NCBI GenBank assembly: GCA_944325875.1
Contig: CALVBU010000009.1
Span: 21,547 to 85,546 of the forward strand
Length of the DNA stretch: 64,000 nucleotides
Reading direction: 5' to 3'
Source of the DNA: Candidatus Gastranaerophilales bacterium
GTDB taxonomy: Bacteria > Cyanobacteriota > Vampirovibrionia > Gastranaerophilales > Gastranaerophilaceae
Below the pieces are notes generated by a model. The model made no database searches and was not told the DNA's origin. It saw nothing but the letters and a program-made list of their open reading frames with translations. Below are positions 35,048 to 42,638 of this stretch, in pieces. Numbering within the stretch: position 1 is the stretch's first letter; each line of letters opens with the position of its first letter. A program made the position numbers and the translations under genes.

Positions 35048-35536
35048 ATGCCTTTTCGTTATCGATTACAAAAAGTATTAGAATTCAGAATCCGAAAAAA
35101 AGAAGAACAACTGTTGGTCGTTCAAAAAGCACAACAAGCGGTCTTTATAGCTGAAGAAAATATTAGAAAAAATAACGAAGAGATTGAGGCTACAAAACAG
35201 AACATGCGACAGGCTAATCCTATGATGTATGAGACGTATGATAACTATCTTATTCATCTTTGGGAGAAAGCAAAAGAACTTGAACAAATTCGTGTAGAAG
35301 CTCAAAGACAACTAGATATAGAAAAAGCTAAGCTGGTAAAACTTGAGCAAGGTGTAAAGGTTCTTGAAAAACATAAAGAAAAAAACAAAGAAGCCTACAT
35401 CGCAGAAGAAAAAGCTGCAGAATTAAAAACTTTTTCAGAATTAGGTGTAACAAGGTTCTATCGTCAAAATCTTGAAAAAATTGAAGAAGAAGAAAAAGAA
35501 ATTCTGAGACAGCTTGAAGAACTGGAGGATAGTTAG
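35048..35536 (+). CDS. fliJ: FliJ-like flagellar export chaperone
   Basis: A 162-residue protein that is almost entirely coiled coil. The N-terminal FRYRLQKVLEFRIRKKEEQL is the typical FliJ start, and length and helical pattern match FliJ, which helps ATPase FliI engage the flagellar export gate. It is the first of three contiguous flagellar-type genes on the plus strand, five bases ahead of the FliK-like gene. FliI, FliH and FliF genes, its usual partners, are not in the window. No strong ribosome site precedes the ATG. Confidence 0.75.
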   Translation: MPFRYRLQKVLEFRIRKKEEQLLVVQKAQQAVFIAEENIRKNNEEIEATKQNMRQANPMMYETYDNYLIHLWEKAKELEQIRVEAQRQLDIEKAKLVKLEQGVKVLEKHKEKNKEAYIAEEKAAELKTFSELGVTRFYRQNLEKIEEEEKEILRQLEELEDS

Positions 35537-35541
35537 TAAAA

Positions 35542-36459
35542 ATGATAAATGTTGATACAGCGGCTACTGCAATTTTTGGTAATAGCGGGGTTACGACCGG
35601 TAAATCATCAGTTCAAAAAAGCTCAGATAAGAAATCTTCATTTCAAGATGAATTAAAAACTGCTGAGAATGATGATGTAAAAGAAACAGAACAACAAGAG
35701 CAAGAATCAGAAGTTAAAGAAGTATCTCAAAAAGAAGATACAAAATCTAATAAAAAAGAAGATAAATCATCAGCAGAGCAAAAAGAAAATGAAGCTTCTA
35801 AAAAGACTGACGAGGCTGAAGGTGGAAATAATGAAACTTTAAAAGGCGATGTGAGTATGACAAATACCCAAAATGCCAATGGCGATGACTACGCAGCTTT
35901 GTCTGATCAGGTAAAATCGTTCATTCTAAAAAATGGTGGTCAATTTAATATGAATGCTATAAATCTTATGACTGCTACAACAAGAGCTGAAATCGCAAAT
36001 GTTGCACCTTCTGTAGATTATTCTTCAATCAAAATGTCTGATGCTGATGCAAAGTTTTTCTCAGATTTAGTTAATAAAACAGATATGTCAGCGCAGAGTG
36101 TTGCCGCAGAGTTTCAAAAAGCTTTAAATAATGGAAATGTACAACAGGTTCAATCTACAGCAAAAGCAACTGCAGCATTGATTGCAAACCTTCAAGAATC
36201 AGCTAAAACAAACCAACCATTTAGAATTGACTTTGATCAGGATGTTTCTGTAATTTTAAAAGTTGATAAAGAAGGTAAAATTAATGCTAATTTTATTCCC
36301 GGAGATAAAGCAGTAGAAGCTTATTTGCGTAATAATATTGACTTTTTAAAACAAAGATTCAATGAAGAAAATATAGCATACGGAGATTTAAATTATTCTA
36401 AATCTCGTCAGGAAAAAGAAAAACAAAATAGAAATAATAAGGAGCAGGATAATGAATGA
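35542..36459 (+). CDS. FliK-like flagellar hook-length control protein
   Basis: A 305-residue protein. About residues 20-105 are disordered and acidic/Lys-rich (SSDKKSSFQDELK, KKEDKSSAEQKEN), and the C-terminal third (FRIDFDQDVSVILKVDKEGKINANFIPGDKAVEAYL) matches the globular FliK/Flg_hook domain. FliK measures hook length and switches the export gate. A small central domain (about 120-215) is not recognised. It ends in a Lys/Asn-rich tail and overlaps the next gene by eight bases. Position between fliJ and a hook/rod gene supports the call. Confidence 0.68.
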   Translation: MINVDTAATAIFGNSGVTTGKSSVQKSSDKKSSFQDELKTAENDDVKETEQQEQESEVKEVSQKEDTKSNKKEDKSSAEQKENEASKKTDEAEGGNNETLKGDVSMTNTQNANGDDYAALSDQVKSFILKNGGQFNMNAINLMTATTRAEIANVAPSVDYSSIKMSDADAKFFSDLVNKTDMSAQSVAAEFQKALNNGNVQQVQSTAKATAALIANLQESAKTNQPFRIDFDQDVSVILKVDKEGKINANFIPGDKAVEAYLRNNIDFLKQRFNEENIAYGDLNYSKSRQEKEKQNRNNKEQDNE

Positions 36460-37288
36460 TTCATTTATTACAGCGATGAATACACAAAAATCGACCCAAA
36501 ACTGGATGGATGTTATTGCTGATAACATGACTAACATTTATACTCCGGGTTTCAGAGAAAAACAAGTGAACTTCAAAACCTTCTTAGGTGGAGCTATTGC
36601 TGATGACTATGATAAGAAAATTAGTCAAGGTAAATCAACTCCCGGAACTTCTAATGACAACTTGTATCTTGAGGGTAAAGGCTTTTTCTTGACTAAGACT
36701 CCGGATGGAAAAGATGTCTATACTCGTTTGGGTGAATTTACATTTGATGGTGAAGGTGTTTATAGAGCAAGAAATGGAAACACCGTTCAAGGTTATATTC
36801 TAAATGATAAGGGTGAAATTATGCAGGGTACCAAAAGTATTTCTGCTGATTTGTACCAAGAGACAGCCTTAAAGGGTGGTGCTCTTGATATCCCGACCAC
36901 AAATATAAAAATGTGGATTGATCCTAATAATGGAAAATATCTTGGTAAATATGATGAATTTGAAATAAAAGAAGATGGTACAATATACGGAAAAGCTGAT
37001 AATGGTAAACGTACTGTCCCTCTTTATCGTATTACAACAAGAAATTTCCATAATGCAGCAGGATTATATGAGTTTAAGGAAGGGCAGTTTATTGAAACTG
37101 AAGAATCAGGTAAACCGCTTTTGGGCTATGGTGCAATTCGTTCAGGATTGTTAGAAATGTCAAACGCCGATTTCAAAGGTAATATTTCTTATTTCCAAAT
37201 GGCAAAATTGCAACTTGAAATTTCAAATAAACTTGTATCTACAAATAAAGAACTTCTGGAAGAAGCTCTAAGATTGGTAGGAAGTTAA
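36452..37288 (+). CDS. Flagellar hook/basal-body rod family protein (FlgE/FlgF/FlgG-like)
   Basis: A 278-residue protein with the family N-terminus WMDVIADNMTNIYTPGFREKQ, a variant of the ANN-x-AN-x-x-T-x-GFK motif, and the C-terminal GAIRSGLLEMSNAD... with the final amphipathic helix that packs into the rod/hook core. The central LYLEGKGFFLTKTPDGKDVYTRLGEF is the usual beta-rich D1 motif. Length suits FlgF or FlgG better than FlgE. It is the last of the three-gene flagellar module and its ATG lies within the end of the FliK-like gene, so translation is coupled. Confidence 0.85.
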   Translation: MNDSFITAMNTQKSTQNWMDVIADNMTNIYTPGFREKQVNFKTFLGGAIADDYDKKISQGKSTPGTSNDNLYLEGKGFFLTKTPDGKDVYTRLGEFTFDGEGVYRARNGNTVQGYILNDKGEIMQGTKSISADLYQETALKGGALDIPTTNIKMWIDPNNGKYLGKYDEFEIKEDGTIYGKADNGKRTVPLYRITTRNFHNAAGLYEFKEGQFIETEESGKPLLGYGAIRSGLLEMSNADFKGNISYFQMAKLQLEISNKLVSTNKELLEEALRLVGS

Positions 37289-37358
37289 TGTAAATATTTC
37301 CGAACGTATTTATTTGTTCGGGTTGTATATAGACACAATAATTCAAACTCCATTTATG

Positions 37359-37384
37359 AAGAGGGATTTTATCCCTCTTTTTAT
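37359..37384 (+). terminator. Terminator of the flagellar module
   Basis: AAGAGGGAT pairs with ATCCCTCTT around TTT and is followed by a T-rich tract (TTTATTT). It is 70 bases past the rod-protein stop. Confidence 0.85.
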
Positions 37385-37442
37385 TTGACAATAGCATATT
37401 TTTTAGCTATTTTTAGCTAGGGCTACTTCTTGGAATTATATT

Positions 37443-38549
37443 ATGTCGTTGTTTGGTTCATTTAAAAATATTGACAACCATAAGGTTATTACTATTTTAG
37501 GTATAAAGATAAAAATTAACTTATATCTATGGCGGAGTTTTATGGGGTATAAATCTCCTTTTAGGATACCTTTTGGGGTAGCTATCCGTTATAAATCTTT
37601 TTTACCAAGGGTAGAGTTTTTTGCTCATTATTGCCGTAGGCCAAATTATGACTTTAATGGTGATAAATTTGAATCAGATTATAATAAATTAACTGCTGGG
37701 CTTGATGATGCGAGTCTTTCAAACGTTAATAATGTAGTTTCTATATATAAAAAATATCAGGAATTATTTAATAAAAAAAGCATTTCTGCAAAAGAATTAG
37801 GAGAATATATCAGTTTAATTAATCCAACTGAAGAGGAACTTACTGCTGTTGAGCGTGATTGTTATTCAAAAATAAATGTGATTAATTCAAATGAATATCA
37901 GTTTGGTATGTATAAGTTGCCAATTAATCATTTTGAATCAAGTGTATTTTATCATCGTCATAGTATAGATGTGCTTAATTCTCTGAGTGTAATCAAAGAA
38001 AAATGTATAATTGATGTAGGTGGTTTTATTGGTGATTCAGCTTTAGTGTTTTCGCCTTATACAAATAAAAAGATATATTCATTTGAGGCTTCTCCTGAGA
38101 ATTTTTATTTAATGCAAAAAACTATTGCGATGAATGATTTGAAAAATGTTATTCCTGTACAGTTAGCTTTAGGGGCAAATGTTGATGAAAAACTTTATTT
38201 ATCCGGAGCAGGGTCTTGTACTGTTATTGATACGGATGAAGAAAAAAATAAAAGTAGTTTATTTTCGATTGCTTCTACAACTTTAGATGATTATGTTCAA
38301 AAAAATAATTTAGATGTAGGCTTGATAAAAGTTGATATAGAAGGGTATGAACAAGAGTTTTTGAAAGGTGCAGAAAATACTATTAAAACGCAAAAGCCGG
38401 CTTTATTAATAAGTATATACCATAAGCCTGAAGATTATTTGTATATAAAACCATTAATTGAGTCGTGGAATTTAGGATATAAATTTAGAGTAATATGCCC
38501 ACCGGAAAATCGACTTTTTGAAACTTTATTAGTCGCCGAAGTTGTATAG
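37443..38549 (+). CDS. FkbM-family SAM-dependent methyltransferase
   Basis: A 368-residue protein with an FkbM methyltransferase domain in the C-terminal ~210 residues: CIIDVGGFIGDSALVFSPY (SAM-binding glycine loop), IYSFEASPENFYLMQKTI, LIKVDIEGYEQEFLKGAE and PALLISIYHKPEDY. FkbM enzymes methylate sugar hydroxyls in surface glycans and secondary metabolites. The N-terminal ~150 residues are basic, probably helical, and not recognised. No strong ribosome site precedes the ATG. It is followed by the G-tract ORF, which has its own promoter. Confidence 0.85.
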   Translation: MSLFGSFKNIDNHKVITILGIKIKINLYLWRSFMGYKSPFRIPFGVAIRYKSFLPRVEFFAHYCRRPNYDFNGDKFESDYNKLTAGLDDASLSNVNNVVSIYKKYQELFNKKSISAKELGEYISLINPTEEELTAVERDCYSKINVINSNEYQFGMYKLPINHFESSVFYHRHSIDVLNSLSVIKEKCIIDVGGFIGDSALVFSPYTNKKIYSFEASPENFYLMQKTIAMNDLKNVIPVQLALGANVDEKLYLSGAGSCTVIDTDEEKNKSSLFSIASTTLDDYVQKNNLDVGLIKVDIEGYEQEFLKGAENTIKTQKPALLISIYHKPEDYLYIKPLIESWNLGYKFRVICPPENRLFETLLVAEVV

Positions 38550-38559
38550 TTGCGTTGGT

Positions 38560-38575
38560 ATAATAAATATGTTAA
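38560..38575 (+). promoter_or_regulatory. Extended -10 promoter of the G-tract ORF
   Basis: TG-G-TATAAT, an extended -10 element, lies around 38567-38575, just after the FkbM stop and about 30 bases before the G-tract ORF. It suggests a separate short transcript rather than an accidental downstream sequence. No clear -35 hexamer accompanies it. Confidence 0.45.
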
Positions 38576-38607
38576 TATAGATATAACTATATATGGAGAT
38601 GGAAAAT

Positions 38608-38661
38608 ATGCAAAAGCTTGATTTAACAACTGTTTTCGGGGGGGGGGTAACCCTGATTTAA
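38608..38661 (+). CDS. Tiny ORF with double-glycine-like leader and a ten-G tract
   Basis: ATG 38608 has GGAGA eight bases upstream (in-frame ATGs lie at 38593 and 38599). As read, it encodes 17 residues, MQKLDLTTVFGGGVTLI. DLTTVFGG fits the [D/E]-L-x-x-[V/I]-x-G-G leader of peptides exported by bacteriocin-type transporters. The codons for Gly are a run of ten G (38638-38647). With eleven G, the frame would run on to about 38709, adding a strongly basic, aromatic tail (RVFRRFRVF). The tail DNA also forms a hairpin (GCCGA/TCGGC, 38670-38684) with T runs, so the longer peptide may be a by-product of a terminator. Whether it is translated is not shown. Confidence 0.35.
   Translation: MQKLDLTTVFGGGVTLI
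38638..38647 (+). repeat. Homopolymeric run of ten G
   Basis: Ten consecutive G in a strongly AT-rich genome is very unusual, and I saw no other run of this length in the window. Runs of eight or more G commonly change length by slippage in phase-variable genes. It lies inside a short ORF just behind a ribosome site, so adding or removing one base changes the product. Confidence 0.9.
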
Positions 38662-38721
38662 GTTATAGCCGAGTTTTTCGGCGTTTTCGAGTTTTTGTAA
38701 TTGTTTGAGTATATATTATTT

Positions 38722-38775
38722 AAAGTAATGTGATTTGGTTTATTAGGATGCCAATTGTCACGTTACTTTTTGTTG
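38722..38775. promoter_or_regulatory. Long inverted repeat before the second pseudopilin gene
   Basis: AAAGTAATGTGA (38722-38733) and TCACGTTACTTT (38758-38769) are complementary at 11 of 12 positions around a 24-base loop, followed by TTTTTG. It could be a terminator for the G-tract transcript or an operator for the pseudopilin gene. The half-sites GTTAC/GTCAC recall those at 29716-29746, but the spacing differs. Confidence 0.45.
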
Positions 38776-38815
38776 TTATAAAAAGTGAAACTATTAATAA
38801 AGATTGGAGGTTTTA

Positions 38816-39583
38816 ATGTCAAGGAGAAGAGGTTTTACTTTAGCAGAAGTGTTAATTACACTTGGAGTAATTGGAGTTGTCGCTGCAATGACCTTACCTA
38901 TGCTAATTCAAAATTATCAAAAAACAGTACTAAAAAGTCAGTTTAAAAAAGTTTATGCAGAATTCTTTAATGCTATAAAATTAACTCAGTCAAAAATGGA
39001 AGCTCCAGTGTATTGTTTTTATTGGGATAAAAGCCCTTATGGTTATAATGCTGTTTGTATAGAACATAATGAATATGGATCTTGTACAAAATGGGAGACT
39101 CCAACTGGAGATAAGTTACCTTCAGATTACAATGGATTGTATTCAAATTGTAGATCTTTTTATGATAACTTATTTGGGCAGACTTTAAAAATAGCAAATT
39201 ATTGCCCTGATAATGCATTGTCAAATGGTTGTATTACAGAAGATTATCGTGGTATCGATAAAGTAAAGACAGAAATAGATGATAGTGTTCAATATGATCC
39301 AAATTCATCTTTTAGTGATAATACAATTAAGAAAAAATCTGAGGCTTGGGTACTTGTTGATGGTACGGTATTCTTAAAGTATTGTAATAGTAAATGTACA
39401 ACTCCAGTTTTTACTATTGATATAAATGGTCATAAAAAACCTAATAAATGGGGATATGATTTGTTCTCTTTTCAATTTAAAGGTACTCCGAATGATGGTA
39501 TAACAAAGCTTAATCCTTTAAATTATTATTATGAAAAGGGTGGTTTTACTACTGCACAAATGTTATTTGAGTCACATAGATAA
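38816..39583 (+). CDS. Type II/IV pseudopilin-like protein
   Basis: ATG 38816 lies five bases after TTGGAGG and begins MSRRRG before FTLAEVLITLGVIGVVAAMTL, a very short class-III leader cleaved after Gly with Glu at +5; the TTG start 12 bases earlier would include the ribosome site. The 255-residue product has a Cys-rich exposed domain (eight or more Cys, e.g. NSKCTTPVF) that probably forms disulfides, and IDINGHKKPNKWGYDLFSFQ near the C-terminus, the motif shared by all three pseudopilins here. Role as for the one at 29770. Unlike the other two, no XRE gene is divergent from it. Confidence 0.85.
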   Translation: MSRRRGFTLAEVLITLGVIGVVAAMTLPMLIQNYQKTVLKSQFKKVYAEFFNAIKLTQSKMEAPVYCFYWDKSPYGYNAVCIEHNEYGSCTKWETPTGDKLPSDYNGLYSNCRSFYDNLFGQTLKIANYCPDNALSNGCITEDYRGIDKVKTEIDDSVQYDPNSSFSDNTIKKKSEAWVLVDGTVFLKYCNSKCTTPVFTIDINGHKKPNKWGYDLFSFQFKGTPNDGITKLNPLNYYYEKGGFTTAQMLFESHR

Positions 39584-39592
39584 ATTACTTAA

Positions 39593-39640
39593 TATAATTG
39601 CTACATGACGCCTTTTGAGATATCCTGTAAGTATGATTAA
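39593..39640 (+). promoter_or_regulatory. TATAAT-N6-ATG leaderless start and 11-codon ORF overlapping recN
   Basis: TATAAT (39593-39598), six bases, then ATG 39605 opening an 11-codon frame (MTPFEISCKYD) that stops at 39640, a few bases inside recN. The recN ATG at 39633 has no ribosome site, so it may be reached by ribosomes that initiated on this leaderless short ORF. Spacing matches the leaderless-type starts at 25695 and 46580. Confidence 0.4.
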
Positions 39641-41285
39641 GCAATTAAGACTAAAAGATTATATATTAATAGATGAATTAACTGCTAATTTTCATCAAGG
39701 TTTAAATGTTATTACAGGTGAGACAGGAGCAGGTAAGAGTATATTGATTAGTGCAATTGATCTAGCTTTTGCTCCTCGAGTCTCAAAAGATGTAATAAAA
39801 AATGGCAGGGAAAAAGCTGTAATCGAGTTAGTTATTGAAAATACAAAACATGATTTATCTAAACTTTTCCAAGATAATGGTATTGATGATTTTGGCTCAG
39901 AAATTATTCTATCAAAGGAAATAACACAATCAGCTGTGAGAACTCGTTTGAATGGAACGTTAATTAATCAGGAGTTTCTGAAGCAGATTAAGACTTTATT
40001 TCTGGATATTCATTCACAACATCAAACCTATGTTTTTATGCAGCCCAAATACCATATCACACTTTTGGATAATTATGCAAAAGATGTTTATGGAACACTT
40101 TTAGATGATTATAAGGATTTGTATAAAAAATATACAGATACTGAAAAACTTTTAGAAGCCGCAAGGAATTCTGCAGATACTACAGAATCACAGATTGATT
40201 TTTTGAAGTTTCAAGTAGATGAAATTGAATCTGCTGAAATTCAGTCTGAAACTGAGGATGAAGACTTGAATTCTGAGCTTGAAGTTTTAGAGAATGCTGA
40301 AAAATTAAAAGAACTTACAGGTTCTTCATATTGGGCAATCAATGGAGATGATGGTTCTATAATGGAAGCTTTAACTAAAATTAAGCAAAATATTTCAAAA
40401 GCAGCTTCTCTTGATAAAAACTTGGAAGAATCTGAACAAAATCTGGTAGATGCAATCGAAAGACTTCGTGATGTAGGTTCTGAGTTACGTGAATATAGCC
40501 AAAATCTCGATAATGATACAGAAAGACTTAATGAAATTCAAGAAAGGTTATTCCTGTTAGATAAGTTGAAACGTAAATACGGCGGAACCTTAGAGGATGT
40601 CTTGAATACTTATAAAAAGCTTTCTGAGGAACTTTCAGGAATTGAATTTTCTACAAAAAATATAGAGGAGTTAGAAAAAGAACTTTCTTTATTAAAAAAT
40701 GAATTAACTGCTCAGGCAGAAAAGATTACAGAAAAAAGGATAGATTATGCCAAAGTCCTTTCTGTTTATATTCAAGAAAAGCTAGAACATCTAGAATTGC
40801 CAAAAGCTCGTTTTGAAATTTCTGTAACACCAAAAGAATTATCTCCAGATGGTGCGGATAATGTTGAATTTTTGATTTCAACTAACGTGTCAGAGGATTT
40901 AAAACCTCTTGCAAAAGTTGCATCAGGTGGTGAAATCTCCAGAGTAATGCTAGCTATCAAGTCTATTTTTGCTCAATCTGATGATATTGATACTGTTATT
41001 TTTGATGAAATCGATACAGGAATTTCAGGGAAAGCTTCTCAAAGTGTTGCTGATGAAATAAAAGAATTGGCGAAGTATCATCAAATTATATTGATTACGC
41101 ATCAGCCGATTATTGCATCAAAAGCTGATAAGCATTTTTATGTAAGAAAATCTCAAGATGATGAGACAAAAGTTGAGGTATATGTCCTTACCGGGGATAA
41201 TAGAATAAAGGCGCTTGCAGAGCTTGCGGGTGGAGATATTAATGAACAATCTATAGAGTTTGCTAAATCTTTGATTGGGGCATAA
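39633..41285 (+). CDS. recN: DNA repair protein RecN
   Basis: A 550-residue SMC-like ATPase of recombinational repair of double-strand breaks. The N-terminal half holds the Walker A GETGAGKSILI (about residues 31-41), long coiled coils flank a central linker, and the C-terminal half has the signature VASGGEISRVMLAI and Walker B TVIFDEIDTGISG. I use ATG 39633 (MIKQLRLKDY); the upstream in-frame TTG at 39615 adds only six residues. Family RecN proteins start M-L-x-x-L with the same spacing, supporting this choice. Confidence 0.93.
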   Translation: MIKQLRLKDYILIDELTANFHQGLNVITGETGAGKSILISAIDLAFAPRVSKDVIKNGREKAVIELVIENTKHDLSKLFQDNGIDDFGSEIILSKEITQSAVRTRLNGTLINQEFLKQIKTLFLDIHSQHQTYVFMQPKYHITLLDNYAKDVYGTLLDDYKDLYKKYTDTEKLLEAARNSADTTESQIDFLKFQVDEIESAEIQSETEDEDLNSELEVLENAEKLKELTGSSYWAINGDDGSIMEALTKIKQNISKAASLDKNLEESEQNLVDAIERLRDVGSELREYSQNLDNDTERLNEIQERLFLLDKLKRKYGGTLEDVLNTYKKLSEELSGIEFSTKNIEELEKELSLLKNELTAQAEKITEKRIDYAKVLSVYIQEKLEHLELPKARFEISVTPKELSPDGADNVEFLISTNVSEDLKPLAKVASGGEISRVMLAIKSIFAQSDDIDTVIFDEIDTGISGKASQSVADEIKELAKYHQIILITHQPIIASKADKHFYVRKSQDDETKVEVYVLTGDNRIKALAELAGGDINEQSIEFAKSLIGA

Positions 41286-41310
41286 ATATAAGGAAAAAAA
41301 GGGGGTATTA

Positions 41311-42600
41311 ATGGATTGTCCAAAATGCAAAATCGAGCTTGGGGTGTATAACCGTGACGGTTTGAATATTAAATATTGTAAGTCTTGCAAATCTATGTGG
41401 ATTAAGTTTCCAACGTTACAAAAAATCGGAGAAATGCTAGATTTAAAGGTTCCACTTATTAATCCGGTCGAAATGGAAACTATAAAAGTAAAAGAAGAAC
41501 CAAGAATTTGTCCTGAATGTGCCAAACAAATGGATAAAGTTTATTTTAACGGTATAGTAGTTGATAAATGCTCTGATTGTAACGGTATATTGTTTGATAA
41601 TGGAGAATTATCGAAGTATTTTAATTTATTCCTTAAAAAGCCTGTAGGGGTTATTGATAACTTGGTATTTGTCCAAAATGCATGTTCTAATTCTCTGAAA
41701 AATGATGCTAATGAATCTTATTCAAAAGAACTTGAAATTCAAAGCAAAGAAAAAGAACGTAATGTATTTTCTGTAAACGGATTTTTCATGGTTTTTGTAA
41801 TGTTGATTTGGGCATTTTTCATTTGGACATTCTTTGTGTTAAATTTACCATTTATTGCTATAATTCTTTTGATTTTATTAATTGTATCATTGCCTGGGTA
41901 TAAACTTTTAAAGCCTCAAGAAGCTTTGGTTTTGACTTTCTTTGGTAAGTATATCGGCTCTTTAAAGGGTGCAGGTTTTCATTATGTAAATCCATTTGCA
42001 CAAAGTGTTACTTTTTTCCTTCCAATATCTTTAAAGGCTATGACTCTTGATAATGGTAAACAAAAAATTAACGATGAAATGGGTAACCCTATTGAAGTTG
42101 GTATTATTGTAATTTGGGAGGTTCAAGATACTGCGAAGGCTATGTTTAATGTTGAGGATTACAAAACATTCTTGGCTGCTCAAAGTGATTCAGCTTTAAG
42201 AAATATCGTAAGAATGTATCCTTATGATTCTCCGGAAGATTCTGGTATCCAGTCATTACGTGGAGATAGTCAAGAAATTTCTGCAAAATTAAAAGCTGAA
42301 ATTCAGAAAAATGTAAGAGTTGCCGGATTAAACATTGTTGATGCTAAAATTACTCACCTTGCTTATGCTCCTGAAATTGCAGTTGCAATGCTTCAAAGAC
42401 AACAGGCTGCAGCTGTCGTTGATGCTAAAAAAGCTATCGTTGAAGGTGCTGTTGGTATGGTTGAGATGGCTTTGAATAAGCTTAGTGCAAATAATATTGT
42501 TCAATTTGATGAAGCTGAAAAGGCTAAAATGGTTAATAATCTTCTCGTAATTTTATGTAGTAACCGTGAAGCTCAACCTGTTGTGAAAAATAATTTATAA
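41311..42600 (+). CDS. Two zinc ribbons fused to an SPFH/Band 7 membrane protein
   Basis: ATG 41311 follows AAAGGGGG by five bases (429 residues). Residues 1-35 form one zinc ribbon (CPKCKIEL...CKSC) and 65-105 a second of the zf-TFIIB type (CPECAKQMDKVYFNGIVVDKCSDC). Two transmembrane helices follow (about 150-195), then the SPFH/Band 7 domain (about 200-380) with EALVLTFFGKYIGS and MAMLQRQQAAAVVDAKKAIVEGA. SPFH proteins assemble ring-shaped membrane microdomains; zinc ribbons on the cytoplasmic side could recruit partners. The fusion order is unusual in my experience of the family. Downstream gene is convergent. Confidence 0.85.
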   Translation: MDCPKCKIELGVYNRDGLNIKYCKSCKSMWIKFPTLQKIGEMLDLKVPLINPVEMETIKVKEEPRICPECAKQMDKVYFNGIVVDKCSDCNGILFDNGELSKYFNLFLKKPVGVIDNLVFVQNACSNSLKNDANESYSKELEIQSKEKERNVFSVNGFFMVFVMLIWAFFIWTFFVLNLPFIAIILLILLIVSLPGYKLLKPQEALVLTFFGKYIGSLKGAGFHYVNPFAQSVTFFLPISLKAMTLDNGKQKINDEMGNPIEVGIIVIWEVQDTAKAMFNVEDYKTFLAAQSDSALRNIVRMYPYDSPEDSGIQSLRGDSQEISAKLKAEIQKNVRVAGLNIVDAKITHLAYAPEIAVAMLQRQQAAAVVDAKKAIVEGAVGMVEMALNKLSANNIVQFDEAEKAKMVNNLLVILCSNREAQPVVKNNL

Positions 42601-42609
42601 AACAAAGAA

Positions 42610-42633
42610 GGGCGAAGCCTTTTGGCTTCGCCC
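42610..42633. terminator. Terminator between the SPFH gene and the sigma gene
   Basis: GGGCGAAGCC pairs perfectly with GGCTTCGCCC around TTTT. The plus-strand side lacks a long T run; the minus-strand side is followed by CTTCTTTGTTTT. It serves the two convergent genes. Confidence 0.8.
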
Positions 42634-42638
42634 CTATA

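Noticed and set aside
39599..39632. TTG at 39615 as the recN start
   Set aside because: Adds six residues ahead of the conserved RecN N-terminus and has no ribosome site; ATG 39633 fits the family better.
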